Below, in pieces: positions 8,034 through 17,500 of a stretch of DNA of 64,000 bases. The position numbers and the translations under genes are program-made. The stretch is from Ensifer adhaerens (GTDB lineage Bacteria; Pseudomonadota; Alphaproteobacteria; Rhizobiales; Rhizobiaceae): NCBI RefSeq assembly GCF_028993555.1, contig NZ_CP118612.1, positions 434,001 to 498,000 of the forward strand, in the 5' to 3' direction. The notes beneath the pieces were generated by a model. The model did not search any database. It was not told where the DNA came from and saw only the letters and a program-made list of their open reading frames with translations. The number at the start of each line of letters is the position of its first letter. The first letter of the stretch is position 1.

Positions 8034-9017
8034 ATGAAGGCGATGGTACTTGAAAAGCCTGGGACATCCCTGGTTCTGAAGACCCTTGCCGACCCGTGCC
8101 TAGGCCCCGGCGAAATCCGAATACGCGTGGAAGCCTGCGCCGTCTGTCGCACCGACCTCCACGTTGTCGACGGAGACCTCGATCATCCGAAACTCCCCCT
8201 GATACCTGGCCATGAAATCGTCGGGGTCGTCGAAACCGTCGGCGAGAATGTCGATCGAACTCTTGTTGGAAGCCGTGTTGGCGTGCCGTGGCTGGGCCTC
8301 ACCTGCGGCCATTGCTCCTATTGCCGTGCCGGCCAGGAGAACCTGTGCGACAAGCCGCTGTTCACGGGGTTTACCCGCGATGGCGGGTTTGCCACCCACG
8401 TCGTCGCCGACCAACGATTTTCCTTCAAGCTTGAGTACGCGGACGATCCGGTGGCTGTCGCGCCGCTTCTTTGCGCCGGCCTTATTGGCTGGAGGTCGCT
8501 CAAAAAGACAGGTAATGCAAAGCGCCTCGGCCTTTTTGGCTTTGGCGCCGCTGCCCACATCATTACCCAGATCGCGACATGGCAAGGGCGCGAAATCTAT
8601 GCCTTCACCCGACCCGGCGACGTTTCGGCACAGCGTTTCGCAATCAGTCTCGGCGCAAACTGGGCCGGTGGTTCGGACGAGACCCTTGAAGGGGTACTTG
8701 ACGCCGCCATCATCTTTGCGCCAGCGGGCGAGCTCGTGCCGACGGCGCTGCGCGCAGTGCGCAAGGGAGGGCGCGTCGTGTGTGGCGGCATACATATGAG
8801 CGATATTCCTCAGATGTCCTATTCCCTTCTCTGGGGTGAACGCGAAGTCGTTTCGGTCGCAAACTTGACTCGGGCAGATGCCTTCGAGTTCTTTCCCGTC
8901 GCTGCAAGAGCTCGGGTGAAGACCCACACGGTCGTCTATCCCCTCGAAAGAGCCAACCAAGCTCTCGAGGATCTTCGCCACGGCAGAATGAACGGGGCAG
9001 CCGTCCTCGTTCCGTAA
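8034..9017 (+). CDS. Zinc-dependent alcohol dehydrogenase
   Basis: A 327-residue medium-chain dehydrogenase that would oxidise alcohols or reduce aldehydes with NAD(H). Catalytic zinc ligands are in CRTDLH (Cys38) and PGHE (His60, Glu61). The structural zinc lobe is CGHCSYC...C at about 91, 94, 97 and 105. The nucleotide-binding glycine-rich turn is GLFGFGAAAH. ATG 8034 follows a GTG that is also in frame. It matches the AdhA-like bacterial group of about 330 residues. It sits between DUF5335 and a phosphoribosyltransferase gene, a grouping typical of oxygen-limited stress islands. Confidence 0.9.
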   Translation: MKAMVLEKPGTSLVLKTLADPCLGPGEIRIRVEACAVCRTDLHVVDGDLDHPKLPLIPGHEIVGVVETVGENVDRTLVGSRVGVPWLGLTCGHCSYCRAGQENLCDKPLFTGFTRDGGFATHVVADQRFSFKLEYADDPVAVAPLLCAGLIGWRSLKKTGNAKRLGLFGFGAAAHIITQIATWQGREIYAFTRPGDVSAQRFAISLGANWAGGSDETLEGVLDAAIIFAPAGELVPTALRAVRKGGRVVCGGIHMSDIPQMSYSLLWGEREVVSVANLTRADAFEFFPVAARARVKTHTVVYPLERANQALEDLRHGRMNGAAVLVP

Positions 9018-9070
9018 ATCTGAATGAGGAGCCGGTAAGACTGTCCGCCGTGAACATCGCTGGAGTGTAA

Positions 9071-9715
9071 ATGATGCGCTTTTCTGATCGATCCGAGGCA
9101 GGGAGGCAGCTCGCTCGGGCTCTTGAGCACTATCGCGGCCACGATGTCGTGGTGCTTGGTCTGGTTCGCGGGGGCTTGCCGGTCGCCGCTGAGGTTGCAA
9201 CCCATCTTCAAGCGCCTCTCGACGTGATGCTGGTCCGCAAGATTGGCGTTCCATGGCACCAGGAACTCGCGATGGGGGCAGTCGTTGACGGGAACAAGCC
9301 AATTGTTGTGCGGGAGGAAGAGGTCATCGCCCTGGCACGAGTGACGGAAGCGCAGTTCGACGCCGCTTGCGAGCGAGAAATCGCCGAAATCGAGCGTCGC
9401 AAAGAAGTGTATTTCGCTGGTCGCGCTCCCATCAATATTGCGAACCGCATCGCGATCGTCGTTGACGACGGCATAGCCACCGGAGCGACGATCCGGGCAG
9501 CGATCGAAGGCATCAGCAAACGCCAGCCTGCAAGAATAGTCGTCGCGATGCCAGTGGCTTCCCCGGAAGCGCTTGCGTCGCTGCAACGAAAAGTCGACGA
9601 AGTTTGTTGCCTGGTTTCCCCACAACCGATGCACTCCGTTGGTTCTTTCTATCAGGAATTTCCGCAACTGAGCGACGACGACGTCATGCGTGTTCTTGCC
9701 GCCCACAGCGACTAG
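9071..9715 (+). CDS. Phosphoribosyltransferase family protein
   Basis: A 214-residue type I phosphoribosyltransferase. The PRPP-binding loop VVDDGIATGATIR lies near residues 130-142, and the N-terminal part has VVVLGLVRGGLPVAAEVA, both hallmark segments. An insertion of about 50 residues between them is common in this subgroup, which is not one of the known nucleotide-salvage enzymes. The base or acceptor is unknown. GGAG lies five bases before the ATG. It follows the alcohol dehydrogenase by 53 bases on the same strand and is likely co-transcribed. Confidence 0.85.
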   Translation: MMRFSDRSEAGRQLARALEHYRGHDVVVLGLVRGGLPVAAEVATHLQAPLDVMLVRKIGVPWHQELAMGAVVDGNKPIVVREEEVIALARVTEAQFDAACEREIAEIERRKEVYFAGRAPINIANRIAIVVDDGIATGATIRAAIEGISKRQPARIVVAMPVASPEALASLQRKVDEVCCLVSPQPMHSVGSFYQEFPQLSDDDVMRVLAAHSD

Positions 9716-10127
9716 GTTAAAACGCGAACCGTTTGTCGGTCGTCGTCTCAATTACCCCACCCTTGCCGGCACGCTTCGTTGCTTGAAGCCAAGTCGTTTG
9801 TACAAATACGGATCAATCGAGCCTTCCATTCTTCTGCATCAGATATTTCGACGCGGAGATCTGGCATGTCCGATATGCCTTGGCGAGGATCGCGTGACGC
9901 GAACTGGTGCCGCAAGGCTGGTCCCGATGTTGGCCAAGCGATTTGCAGAAGAGTGTATGTTGCGCAGGATCAATGCCGAACCTTGCAAAGCGGGCAATAT
10001 GACAGGGATGGCGCACCGCAGATCCCGTTTTGCGGCACGAAGGTACGTGCCATCGTGAGATATCGACGGGCGAGGGAAGGGGCTCGACAGGATAAACTAT
10101 CTCCCTTTTTCGAGGCAGGATCATCAG
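9716..10127. other. Intergenic region upstream of the SsuA-like gene
   Basis: These 412 bases contain no recognisable gene. Short plus-strand frames are open but lack family sequence and ribosome binding sites. The region probably contains the promoter of the importer operon; I found no clear operator. Confidence 0.4.
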
Positions 10128-11117
10128 ATGGTTATCGGGCGGCTGCAACGAAGACATATTCTCGCAATGGCAATCGCAGCAGGGCTGTGCGTTGCTGAAA
10201 CCACAGTAAGCCTCGCCACGAAAGTAACCATTCGCATCGGCCATTTCCCAAACATTACTCATGTTCAGGCGCTGGTGGCCAGAAGCTTTGAACATCGCGG
10301 ACGAAGCTGGTTCGCCGATCGGTTGGGGCCAGGCGTCGTTATCGAATGGTATGCCTACAACGCCGGCCCGAGCGCCATGGAGGCAATCTTTGCCGGCAGT
10401 CTAGATCTTGCTTACGTCGGACCGAACCCGGCAATCAATGCCTATGCACGTTCTGCTGGAGCCGAGATTCGGATCGTGGCTGGCGCCGTGAACGGCGGCT
10501 CTGCACTGGTCGTGCAACCGGGAGAAAGGCTTGCCACACCGACGGATTTCCGCGGGAGACGGATCGGGACACCTCAATTCGGAAATACTCAGGACGTCGC
10601 GGCCCGAGCTTGGCTGCGAGACGGCGGCCTGCGAATTACGCAGGCCGGCGGGGACGCCTACGTGGTGCCGACTTCAAACCCGGAGCAGTTGTCTCTCTTC
10701 AAAACCCGACAACTCGATGCTGTGTGGACTGTGGAGCCCTGGGTTTCACGCCTCGAGCTGGAAGCGGCCGGCAAGGTGCTGATTGAGGAAAGGCAGGCGG
10801 TCACGACGGTGCTCGTCTCAAGGGTTGGGTTTCTTGAGCAACATCGCGATCTCGTGCATCGATTTGTCCAGGCGCACCGCGAACTCGGAGAATGGATTAG
10901 CCGCCATCGCCAGGAAGCCCAGGCTATGGTCCGCGAAGAACTGAAAGCGGATTTTCGGGTGACGATGTCCCCGGATCTTGTATCTCGGGCATGGCCGCGC
11001 ATGTCGGTTACCAGCGATATCGCGCTTTCCGCTTTGCAGGAATACGTGGCAAAAGCACAACGCGTTGGCTTCCTGGCTGCAGTGCCGGATCTTTCTCACT
11101 TGGTCGAACAGCCATGA
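10128..11117 (+). CDS. ABC transporter substrate-binding protein, SsuA/TauA type
   Basis: A 329-residue periplasmic binding protein. A basic N-terminus plus hydrophobic stretch (HILAMAIAAGLCVAETTVSLA) is the signal peptide. The mature start IRIGHFPNITHVQALVA and the YVGPNPAINAYA, RIGTPQFGNTQDVAAR and VWTVEPWVSRLE segments are typical of the SsuA/TauA/NrtA family. Substrates in the family include alkanesulfonates, taurine and nitrate; nearby sulfur genes favour a sulfonate-type substrate, but this is inference. Its TGA overlaps the ATG of the ATPase gene (ATGA), so an importer operon is certain in structure. Confidence 0.85.
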   Translation: MVIGRLQRRHILAMAIAAGLCVAETTVSLATKVTIRIGHFPNITHVQALVARSFEHRGRSWFADRLGPGVVIEWYAYNAGPSAMEAIFAGSLDLAYVGPNPAINAYARSAGAEIRIVAGAVNGGSALVVQPGERLATPTDFRGRRIGTPQFGNTQDVAARAWLRDGGLRITQAGGDAYVVPTSNPEQLSLFKTRQLDAVWTVEPWVSRLELEAAGKVLIEERQAVTTVLVSRVGFLEQHRDLVHRFVQAHRELGEWISRHRQEAQAMVREELKADFRVTMSPDLVSRAWPRMSVTSDIALSALQEYVAKAQRVGFLAAVPDLSHLVEQP

Positions 11118-11938
11118 TCAATCGCGCGCCTTTTGTTGGAGCAGCCACGCAGCATTGCAGTCTCGCGACGAGCAAGCTCGATGTTCAAACGGTCTCGAAA
11201 TGGTTTCGAACGTCTCGGGCCAACGTGCACGCGCTAGCCGACGTATCGATGCAGGTTGCCGCCGGTCAGATCGTTTGCGTCGTTGGCCCAAGCGGCTGCG
11301 GCAAGTCGACGCTTCTCGACATCATCGCCGGTCTGACGCAACCAGATGCCGGTCACGTGTTTGCGGACGGTCAGGAGGTCGCAGGTCCCGGCCGAGAGCG
11401 GTTGGTCGTGTTTCAGGAACCTTCCCTTTTTCCGTGGCTGAACGTGTTTGGCAACGTGATGTTCGGCCTGAGGCTTTGCCCAGAGCTTCGTGGTGACGAG
11501 CGCCGGGACATCGCACATAACTACCTATCGCTGGTAGGACTGGAAAAGTTTGAAAAGGCGCACGTCCACGAATTGTCGGGTGGCATGAAGCAGCGCGTCG
11601 CGCTTGCGCGTGCATTGGCGCCGGATCCGCAAGTGCTCTTGATGGACGAGCCATTTGGCGCGCTCGACGCAATGACGCGGGAGCACCTTTACGACGACGT
11701 CCAGAAGATCTGGGCTGACAGTCGTAAGACGGTGGTATTCGTGACGCACAACATGCGCGAAGCAACGTGCCTGGGCGATCGCATTTTACTGATGTCGAGT
11801 GCCCCCGGAACAATCGTGCGAAGTTTTGACATCCCGCTGTCGCGCCCTCGCAGCATATACAATGCCGAGTTGGTGGCTCACGCGGCAGCGGTTGCCGATG
11901 CGCTCCGCGGCACGATAGGAGGCGGCGAACCGGAATGA
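11114..11938 (+). CDS. ABC transporter ATP-binding protein, SsuB/TauB type
   Basis: A 274-residue nucleotide-binding subunit. Walker A GPSGCGKST is near residues 58-66, the signature LSGGMKQR near 154, and Walker B VLLMDEPFGALDA near 174, followed by VFVTHNMREA as the switch region. The ATG at 11114 overlaps the stop of the binding protein gene, and its own stop overlaps the permease start. A longer upstream frame runs through the preceding gene and was not used. It would energise import of the substrate bound by the SsuA-like protein. Confidence 0.9.
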   Translation: MINRAPFVGAATQHCSLATSKLDVQTVSKWFRTSRANVHALADVSMQVAAGQIVCVVGPSGCGKSTLLDIIAGLTQPDAGHVFADGQEVAGPGRERLVVFQEPSLFPWLNVFGNVMFGLRLCPELRGDERRDIAHNYLSLVGLEKFEKAHVHELSGGMKQRVALARALAPDPQVLLMDEPFGALDAMTREHLYDDVQKIWADSRKTVVFVTHNMREATCLGDRILLMSSAPGTIVRSFDIPLSRPRSIYNAELVAHAAAVADALRGTIGGGEPE

Positions 11939-12702
11939 GGCGAACAGCGGTCGTTACGGCATTCTTCGCCGGGCTGCTCCTGATTTGGGAGCTGGCCGCC
12001 GATACTGGCTGGTGGTCGCCAGTCCTTTTCCCTTCGGCTGTGAGCGTTGCCCGGTATCTTTGGGGCGCAATGAACGACGGTACGCTTCTTGAAGCAATCC
12101 GCGTTACGCTCCAACGGCTGCTGCTTGGGTACGTGATCGGGGCGGCGATTGGTCTCCCGCTCGGCGTTCTTACAAGTTCGTCGAAGATCATGGAGGACAC
12201 GCTTGGTTCATTGGCACTTGGCCTGCAGACCTTGCCGAGCGTGTGCTGGGTGCCCTTCGCCGTGCTGTGGTTCGGGCAAACCGAGAGTGCGATGCTGTTC
12301 GTCGTCGTGATGGGTACAGTCTGGTCGGTGATAATTGCGACCAACCACGGAGCTCGAACCATCCCGCCGATCTATTCAAAGGCCGCACGGACCATGGGAT
12401 CCAAGGGATTACACTTGTGGATGACGGTCATGCTGCCGGCCTCCTTGCCCTTTCTCGTCAGCGGCATGAAGCAGGGTTGGGCCTTCGCATGGCGCTCGTT
12501 GATGGCTGCCGAGATCTTCGTGACTATCCTGACCGGTTTCGGACTCGGCCAGTTGCTTCACTATGGGCGTGAGCTGAATGCAATGGATCAGGTGATCGGC
12601 GCCATGATGGTGATCGTCTTGATCGGTCTGCTTGCGGATCGAATTCTGTTTGCGCCCTGGGAACGTTTCCTGCATCACAGGTGGGGTATGGATGGCGGAT
12701 GA
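11935..12702 (+). CDS. ABC transporter permease, SsuC/TauC type
   Basis: A 255-residue inner-membrane permease with about six transmembrane helices, starting with AVVTAFFAGLLLIWELAADTG. The cytoplasmic EAA-like loop near KAARTMGSKGLHLWMTVMLPASLPFLVSGMK is the docking site for the ATPase. The start overlaps the ATPase stop (ATGA). It completes a three-gene SsuABC-type importer, convergent with the ClC channel gene. No desulfonation enzyme such as SsuD or TauD lies in the window, so the substrate remains open. Confidence 0.9.
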   Translation: MRRTAVVTAFFAGLLLIWELAADTGWWSPVLFPSAVSVARYLWGAMNDGTLLEAIRVTLQRLLLGYVIGAAIGLPLGVLTSSSKIMEDTLGSLALGLQTLPSVCWVPFAVLWFGQTESAMLFVVVMGTVWSVIIATNHGARTIPPIYSKAARTMGSKGLHLWMTVMLPASLPFLVSGMKQGWAFAWRSLMAAEIFVTILTGFGLGQLLHYGRELNAMDQVIGAMMVIVLIGLLADRILFAPWERFLHHRWGMDGG

Positions 12703-12756
12703 AGTTGTTCCATCCTTGCGACCTGACGCTTTGGATCGTGCGTGAGCCCCCTTCTT

Positions 12757-14577
12757 TTAGAGCTCGCCGGAGATTTCCCTTCTGTTTCGGTCAAGTTCCT
12801 CACTATAGCGCCTTAAGGTATGGCTCTCCGTCAGCATACCGAGCACCCGTTGCTCAACCAGGTCGCTGACAACTGCAAGCGCTTCACTTTCGCTTTGGTC
12901 GAAGATCGCGACCGCCTGCCTGGCATTCATGGTGGGAAGCAGAACGTCTTTCTTGAATTGCGCGAACGTTCGGATCTGTGCGGCCTCATTCTCTCCTTCG
13001 ACAAGATTGGAATGGACATCCGCGACGAGTGCGAGCCCGGCATACTTTCCGTTCTGGTCGACCAGGGCGACCCGCTGGGTCGAACCGATCGGAAACGTGT
13101 TCCTGAAATCACGCACGGGCATGTCCGCGTTTGCCGTGCGGACATCCGCTCGCATGAGCTTGTCGACCGTAAGATTGCGGATCCAGCCGACGTCTTGGGC
13201 GCTACGGATTGTCTCGCCGCGCAAGTGGAAGCGCCAGGTGGCGAACGAATAACCGAACAGCGTCCTGACGATAAAGGACGATGTGATAACCGAGGCGAGC
13301 ACCAGAACGGTCATTGGAAAATCTCCGGTGACCTCAAGTGCAAGGAAAGTCATTGTCAACGGGCCGCCGATGACGGCGACCGCAAGTGAACTCATTCCGA
13401 CGACGGCATAGCTTGCAGGAGCAAGAGTCGCCGAGTTCAAATAGGGGGCCCAAAAAGCAAAGAGCTTGCCAAGCAACGCGCCCATGAAAAGCGAGGAGAA
13501 GAAAAGCCCGCCGCGAAAGCCTGAGCCGATTGAAACGGCCGAGGCAATCGCCTTTAGCAAGAACAGCACCAGAAGGCTGGTAATCGCGACGTCGGTTTCA
13601 AGGTTGAGATGAAGCGCTCCGTGGCCTCCCGACAGAACCTGCGGATTTGCCAGGGCCAGCAAACCTACGATCATTCCGCCGATCGTCGGCCTGGCGAAGC
13701 CCGGTAGCGCACTCCTGCGCGCTGTTTCCTCCACGAAAGCAACCCCTTGCATGACTAGAATGCCAACGCCACCGCAGATGGCGCCGAGCAGGAGGGCCGG
13801 TACGTAGTCCGCCGGCACTACGTTGCCGACGCTGCCCACGTCAATGCCGGCATCGCTTGCAGTCAACAAGCGCGCAACAAGGTTGGCGCTCAGTGCTGAC
13901 GCCACCACGGGGGTCAAGGAGATGATCGTGTAGGCGCCGATGATCAGTTCGAACGCGTAAAAGGCGCCGGTCAAAGGCGCATTGAATGCAGCGGCGATCG
14001 CTCCGGCAGCTCCGCAGCCCACTAGAATTCGCATGTCCGAACGGCGCAGTTTCAGCCTGCTGCCGAATTTGGATGCTATTCCCGAGGCAACCTGGGTGTA
14101 ACCCGCTTCGAGGCCAACTGAAGCTCCGAAACCGTTCGAGACAAGGTTCTGTAGTGCGACGATGAGGCTGTCCGTCAACGAAAGGCGGCCGCCATGAAGA
14201 GCGTTGGCTTCGATCGGATCAACAAGAGGGCGCTTCCGCCATCTTGCGAGTAGAAGCAGGATGGTTCCAAGTAGTATGCCGCCAGCAATCGGAGCGACGA
14301 GCACGAGGATCTTCTCGTCGACGGCTGCGCCACTCAACCGCTCTCCCGCCTCCAGCCCGAAGATCAGCGAGTGCATCATTCTGGCGATGAACGTCATAAT
14401 CGCCACGCAGAGCCCAGCTGCAATTCCCGCCAGCGTTCCTGCAAGGACGAGACCCAGCTCCGTCCGGCGCGGCAGCCTGCGCATCAATTCCACACTCAGG
14501 AACCGGTAAAGCACCGATGGTCGAAGCTTGCGCAAGCGCTTGATGGGGCTAGGAATTCGGGCCGGGTCCTGAGCCAT
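12757..14577 (-). CDS. ClC-family chloride channel/transporter with CBS domains
   Basis: A 606-residue ClC protein with roughly ten or more membrane helices and a C-terminal regulatory part. The selectivity motifs are recognisable though diverged: NGFGASVGLEAGYTQ contains the gating glutamate, and GSGFRGGLFFSSLFMG corresponds to the GxFxP region. About residues 450-600 are cytoplasmic with CBS-like repeats (KLMRADVRTANADMPV and LPTMNARQAVAIFDQ). The ATG at 14577 has GGAAAG upstream; a longer frame to 14856 is not family-like. It would move chloride or exchange it for protons. It is the last gene of the minus-strand run below the TauE-type gene. Confidence 0.9.
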   Translation of the reverse strand: MAQDPARIPSPIKRLRKLRPSVLYRFLSVELMRRLPRRTELGLVLAGTLAGIAAGLCVAIMTFIARMMHSLIFGLEAGERLSGAAVDEKILVLVAPIAGGILLGTILLLLARWRKRPLVDPIEANALHGGRLSLTDSLIVALQNLVSNGFGASVGLEAGYTQVASGIASKFGSRLKLRRSDMRILVGCGAAGAIAAAFNAPLTGAFYAFELIIGAYTIISLTPVVASALSANLVARLLTASDAGIDVGSVGNVVPADYVPALLLGAICGGVGILVMQGVAFVEETARRSALPGFARPTIGGMIVGLLALANPQVLSGGHGALHLNLETDVAITSLLVLFLLKAIASAVSIGSGFRGGLFFSSLFMGALLGKLFAFWAPYLNSATLAPASYAVVGMSSLAVAVIGGPLTMTFLALEVTGDFPMTVLVLASVITSSFIVRTLFGYSFATWRFHLRGETIRSAQDVGWIRNLTVDKLMRADVRTANADMPVRDFRNTFPIGSTQRVALVDQNGKYAGLALVADVHSNLVEGENEAAQIRTFAQFKKDVLLPTMNARQAVAIFDQSESEALAVVSDLVEQRVLGMLTESHTLRRYSEELDRNRREISGEL

Positions 14578-14678
14578 TGTTCTTTCCGGTTGTCGGCTGA
14601 CGTTTTCGGACACCCTTAGGGCGCCTGGTAAGGCAAGGGATTTAACCCGCTGCCGCAGCTTGTCAAACTCATTCGAGG

Positions 14679-15470
14679 TCAGGCCGCGGCAATCTGGGTG
14701 AAGCCTCGATAAATCATGTATCCGGCCACAGTGAAGATCATGAAGGCGAATATGGTGTTCAACGCACCCTTGCGTGCTGCAAGTCTGGTGGCAATGGCCG
14801 CTCCGATCGTGCCACCGACAACACCGCCGGCGATGAAGACTCCCGCAAGCCTCCAATCGACTAGGCCTGACATGGCATAGTTCACAGTCGTTGTCAGGCC
14901 GAAGGCAGTCACCGCCACGAGCGATGAGCCAACCGCGAAAAGGATGGGCATATCCGTGGAAGCCATCAATCCGGGCACGATCAGGAACCCACCACCGATG
15001 CCGAAAAACCCGGAGAAGATGCCCGTGAGCCCACCAAACGCAATGACTTTCGGCGCGTTTTCACGCGAGCAATGCGCACCTGGATCGCCCTGAACCGCAC
15101 GGCCCTTGAGCATTAGCGCGCCGACCAGCACCATGAGAAAGGCAAATGCCAACAGCAGATGTTGTCCGTCCATGAGCTTTCCCATGGTCGAGCCAAGATA
15201 AGCTCCAGCAATCCCGGCGAGACTGTAGATGCTGGCACAGCGCCATTTGACATGACCGAGGCGCGCATGACCAATCAGATTGGCAAGGGCGTTGGCGGCA
15301 ACCGCAAAGGCGCTGGTGCCGATCGCCAGGTGCGGGTTCGCAACTCCAACCACATAGGCCATCAGCGGGACGGCAAGAATGGAGCCGCCGCCGCCGAACA
15401 GGCCGAGGGCCAGTCCGACAAGCCCTCCGGAAAAAGCGCCGAGCGCATACTGTATTGGTTCGAGTGTCAT
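14679..15470 (-). CDS. TauE/SafE-family sulfite/anion exporter
   Basis: A 263-residue membrane protein with about eight helices. The duplicated family motif is visible: ALGLFGGGGSILAVPLMAY near the start and SGFFGIGGGFLIVPGLM in the middle. Members export sulfite or related organosulfur compounds. The ATG at 15470 (MTLEPIQYAL) was chosen; the longer frame to 15809 covers a neighbour in another frame. It lies 95 bases below the YeeE/YedE genes and the persulfide-dioxygenase-like gene, the order known from BigR-controlled sulfide-detoxification operons, where it removes the sulfite formed. Confidence 0.88.
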   Translation of the reverse strand: MTLEPIQYALGAFSGGLVGLALGLFGGGGSILAVPLMAYVVGVANPHLAIGTSAFAVAANALANLIGHARLGHVKWRCASIYSLAGIAGAYLGSTMGKLMDGQHLLLAFAFLMVLVGALMLKGRAVQGDPGAHCSRENAPKVIAFGGLTGIFSGFFGIGGGFLIVPGLMASTDMPILFAVGSSLVAVTAFGLTTTVNYAMSGLVDWRLAGVFIAGGVVGGTIGAAIATRLAARKGALNTIFAFMIFTVAGYMIYRGFTQIAAA

Positions 15471-15565
15471 CTCATGGACTCTGGTGGAATTCGCCGTGGT
15501 CAGCCGGCTTTTTGAACTGCGCTGCCGTTGTGCTTCTTGGAATGGCGATCTACCAATCGATCCGA

Positions 15566-16000
15566 TTATCGCGACGCAAGTGCCGGACGCGCCAATACAA
15601 AGCGATAAGTGATCATCCCCGTGAGCATAGCGCCCACAAAAAGACCCGCTTGCCATCGGCCCGTCGTCAAAGCGGCGATTGCAGGACCGGGGCAGAGCCC
15701 GACCAAACCCCAGCCGACTCCGAAAAGCACGGCGCCGGCAACAAGGCGGGCATCCGGCCCTGTCCCCGGGGGCACATGGAACTGATCGTCGAAGAGCGGA
15801 GCTTGCCATCTATTGCGGACAATGTAGGCAAGCGTTGAAGGTATGAGTGCGCCACCCATGACGAAGGCGAGCGACGGGTCCCAGTCGCCAGCAACATCGA
15901 GAAAAGCACGCACGCGCGCGGGATTGATCATGTCGGAGACGACAAGCCCGGCACCAAAGAGCAGGCCGCAGACGATGGCCGAAGCTACTTTTGTGAACAT
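15566..16000 (-). CDS. YeeE/YedE family membrane protein, second half
   Basis: A 144-residue membrane protein with four helices and the family motifs SDMINPARVRAFLDVAGDWDPS and GVGWGLVGLCPGPAI, the latter containing a conserved cysteine. YeeE/YedE proteins are linked to transport of thiosulfate or other reactive sulfur species. The ATG overlaps the stop of the preceding half (ATGA), and the two short proteins together equal one full-length family member, so they probably assemble as a heteromer. This is the pmpB-like half by order. Confidence 0.88.
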   Translation of the reverse strand: MFTKVASAIVCGLLFGAGLVVSDMINPARVRAFLDVAGDWDPSLAFVMGGALIPSTLAYIVRNRWQAPLFDDQFHVPPGTGPDARLVAGAVLFGVGWGLVGLCPGPAIAALTTGRWQAGLFVGAMLTGMITYRFVLARPALASR

Positions 16001-16428
16001 CAGATGGCTCCCGCGAAAAGACGCATTGCGAAAACGGTGAGCGCTGCAACCGTCATGAACGTCAATGTCGCAACGATCGAGCGCGGTGAAAGTCGCGCCA
16101 GGCCGCAGACGCCATGGCCACTGGTGCAGCCTGAGCCGAGACGGGTTCCAAAGCCGACCAGGAGGCCGCCGATGAGGAGGAGAGGCAAGGACGACGTCAC
16201 TTCTATCTCTGGTTGGCGGAGGAAGGTAGACGCGGCAAAGGCGCCGCCGAGGACCCCTCCGAGAAATCCCAGGCCGAGCTTGCTGATGCCAGTTCCCGTC
16301 AGGCCTGCAGCTGCCGCGACAAGTCCAGAAATCCCGGCAATTCGACCGGTTGTCAGCAGATAAAATCCGGCCGATAGACCGATGAGAAGGCCGCCGGACA
16401 GCGGCCACAAGAAGTTGATTTCGCTCAT
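16000..16428 (-). CDS. YeeE/YedE family membrane protein, first half
   Basis: A 142-residue membrane protein with four helices. It carries GLSAGFYLLTTGRIAGISG near the start and the conserved GFGTRLGSGCTSGHGVCGL segment with cysteines at about positions 105 and 112, typical of YeeE/YedE. I chose MSEINFLWP at 16428; an ATG three codons upstream overlaps the previous gene. It is five bases downstream of the persulfide-dioxygenase-like gene and translationally coupled to the second half. The likely role is uptake or release of thiosulfate or polysulfide across the inner membrane. Confidence 0.88.
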   Translation of the reverse strand: MSEINFLWPLSGGLLIGLSAGFYLLTTGRIAGISGLVAAAAGLTGTGISKLGLGFLGGVLGGAFAASTFLRQPEIEVTSSLPLLLIGGLLVGFGTRLGSGCTSGHGVCGLARLSPRSIVATLTFMTVAALTVFAMRLFAGAI

Positions 16429-16433
16429 TTCTT

Positions 16434-17372
16434 TCACAAAACGTTCAATGGAATTTTGAGGTATCGCACACCGTTGTCTTCTGGCGGCGGAAGCTGGCCT
16501 GCCCGCATATTGACCTGCACCGAAGGCAAAGTGAGCTTGGGCATTGGAAGCGTCGCATCGCGCTCGCTGCGCATTTTGAAAAATTCATCCTCGCTGACAC
16601 CGTCATGCACATGGATGTTGCCAGACCGTTGGGCGCCAACTGTCGTCTCCCATGCGTAGTGATCGCGATCAGGCGCCTTGTAATCGTGGCAGAGATACAT
16701 GCGAGCCTCGTTGGGGAGCTCCATAAGGCGCCTTATCGACCGGTAAAGCTGCCGTGCGTCGCCGCCGGGGAAGTCGCAGCGCGCCGTTCCATAGTCCGGC
16801 ATGAACAGCGTATCTCCCGGAAAGATTGCGTCGCCGACCACATAGGCGAGGCAAGCTGGTGTATGACCAGGTACGTGCAACACCGTCGCATCCAGCGCGC
16901 CAATCTTGAAGCGATCACCATCGTTGAAGAGGTGGTCGAATTGGCTGCCGTCTCGCTGAAACTCTGTGCCGGCGTTGAAGATCTTGCCAAACACTTCCTG
17001 GACGCGAACGATCTCGTGCCCGATGGCAAGCCGTCCGCCAACTTCGGCTTGGAGTAGGGGAGCAGCCGAGAGATGGTCAGCGTGCGCATGTGTTTCCAGC
17101 AACCAGCGAACGGCAAGACTTTCAGACTTTACGTAATCAATGACAGGTCCGGTCGAATTGCCCGATGTGCGGCCGGAGGCGGCATCGTAGTCAAGCACGC
17201 TGTCGATGATCGCGCAGGCATTCGATTGCGGGTCGCGCACGACATGGCTCACCGTAAAGGTTTGCGGGTCGAAGAACGACTTCACAACGGGGCGTCTGGC
17301 TGTGTCCTGAAGTGCGTGCTCAATGAGCGCGCGGGCGTATTCCAAGGGGTCGTCGATAATGGAGCCGATCAT
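16434..17372 (-). CDS. blh: MBL-fold persulfide dioxygenase-like hydrolase (Blh type)
   Basis: A 312-residue metallo-beta-lactamase-fold protein. The metal motif HAHADH lies at residues 95-100, followed by LHVPGHTPACLAYVVGD and IFPGDTLFMPDYG with the further histidine and aspartate ligands, and LCHDYKAP near the end. It resembles ETHE1/Blh enzymes that oxidise glutathione persulfide to sulfite with an iron centre. There is no DUF442 rhodanese-like fusion, which some Blh proteins have. It heads the operon with two YeeE/YedE genes and is divergent from a peroxiredoxin and a BigR-like repressor. GAGGA lies upstream of the ATG. Confidence 0.85.
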   Translation of the reverse strand: MIGSIIDDPLEYARALIEHALQDTARRPVVKSFFDPQTFTVSHVVRDPQSNACAIIDSVLDYDAASGRTSGNSTGPVIDYVKSESLAVRWLLETHAHADHLSAAPLLQAEVGGRLAIGHEIVRVQEVFGKIFNAGTEFQRDGSQFDHLFNDGDRFKIGALDATVLHVPGHTPACLAYVVGDAIFPGDTLFMPDYGTARCDFPGGDARQLYRSIRRLMELPNEARMYLCHDYKAPDRDHYAWETTVGAQRSGNIHVHDGVSEDEFFKMRSERDATLPMPKLTLPSVQVNMRAGQLPPPEDNGVRYLKIPLNVL

Positions 17373-17395
17373 GTGGTTTTGGTCCTCTGCGGATT

Positions 17396-17445
17396 CCTCA
17401 ATATATCTATATTTACATTAATTATGCAAGTATGTATTAGTTGGA
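17396..17445. promoter_or_regulatory. AT-rich divergent promoter/operator, candidate BigR box
   Basis: In this GC-rich DNA a very AT-rich patch (AATATATCTATATTTACATT and onward) lies between the divergent Blh and peroxiredoxin genes. BigR operators in Agrobacterium and Xylella are AT-rich imperfect palindromes at the equivalent position. The exact operator is inferred. Confidence 0.45.
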
Positions 17446-17500
17446 TTCGGAATCAAGTTCGGCCTAAAAAGGGTGAGGCAGCCGCAAACAGGACATCCGT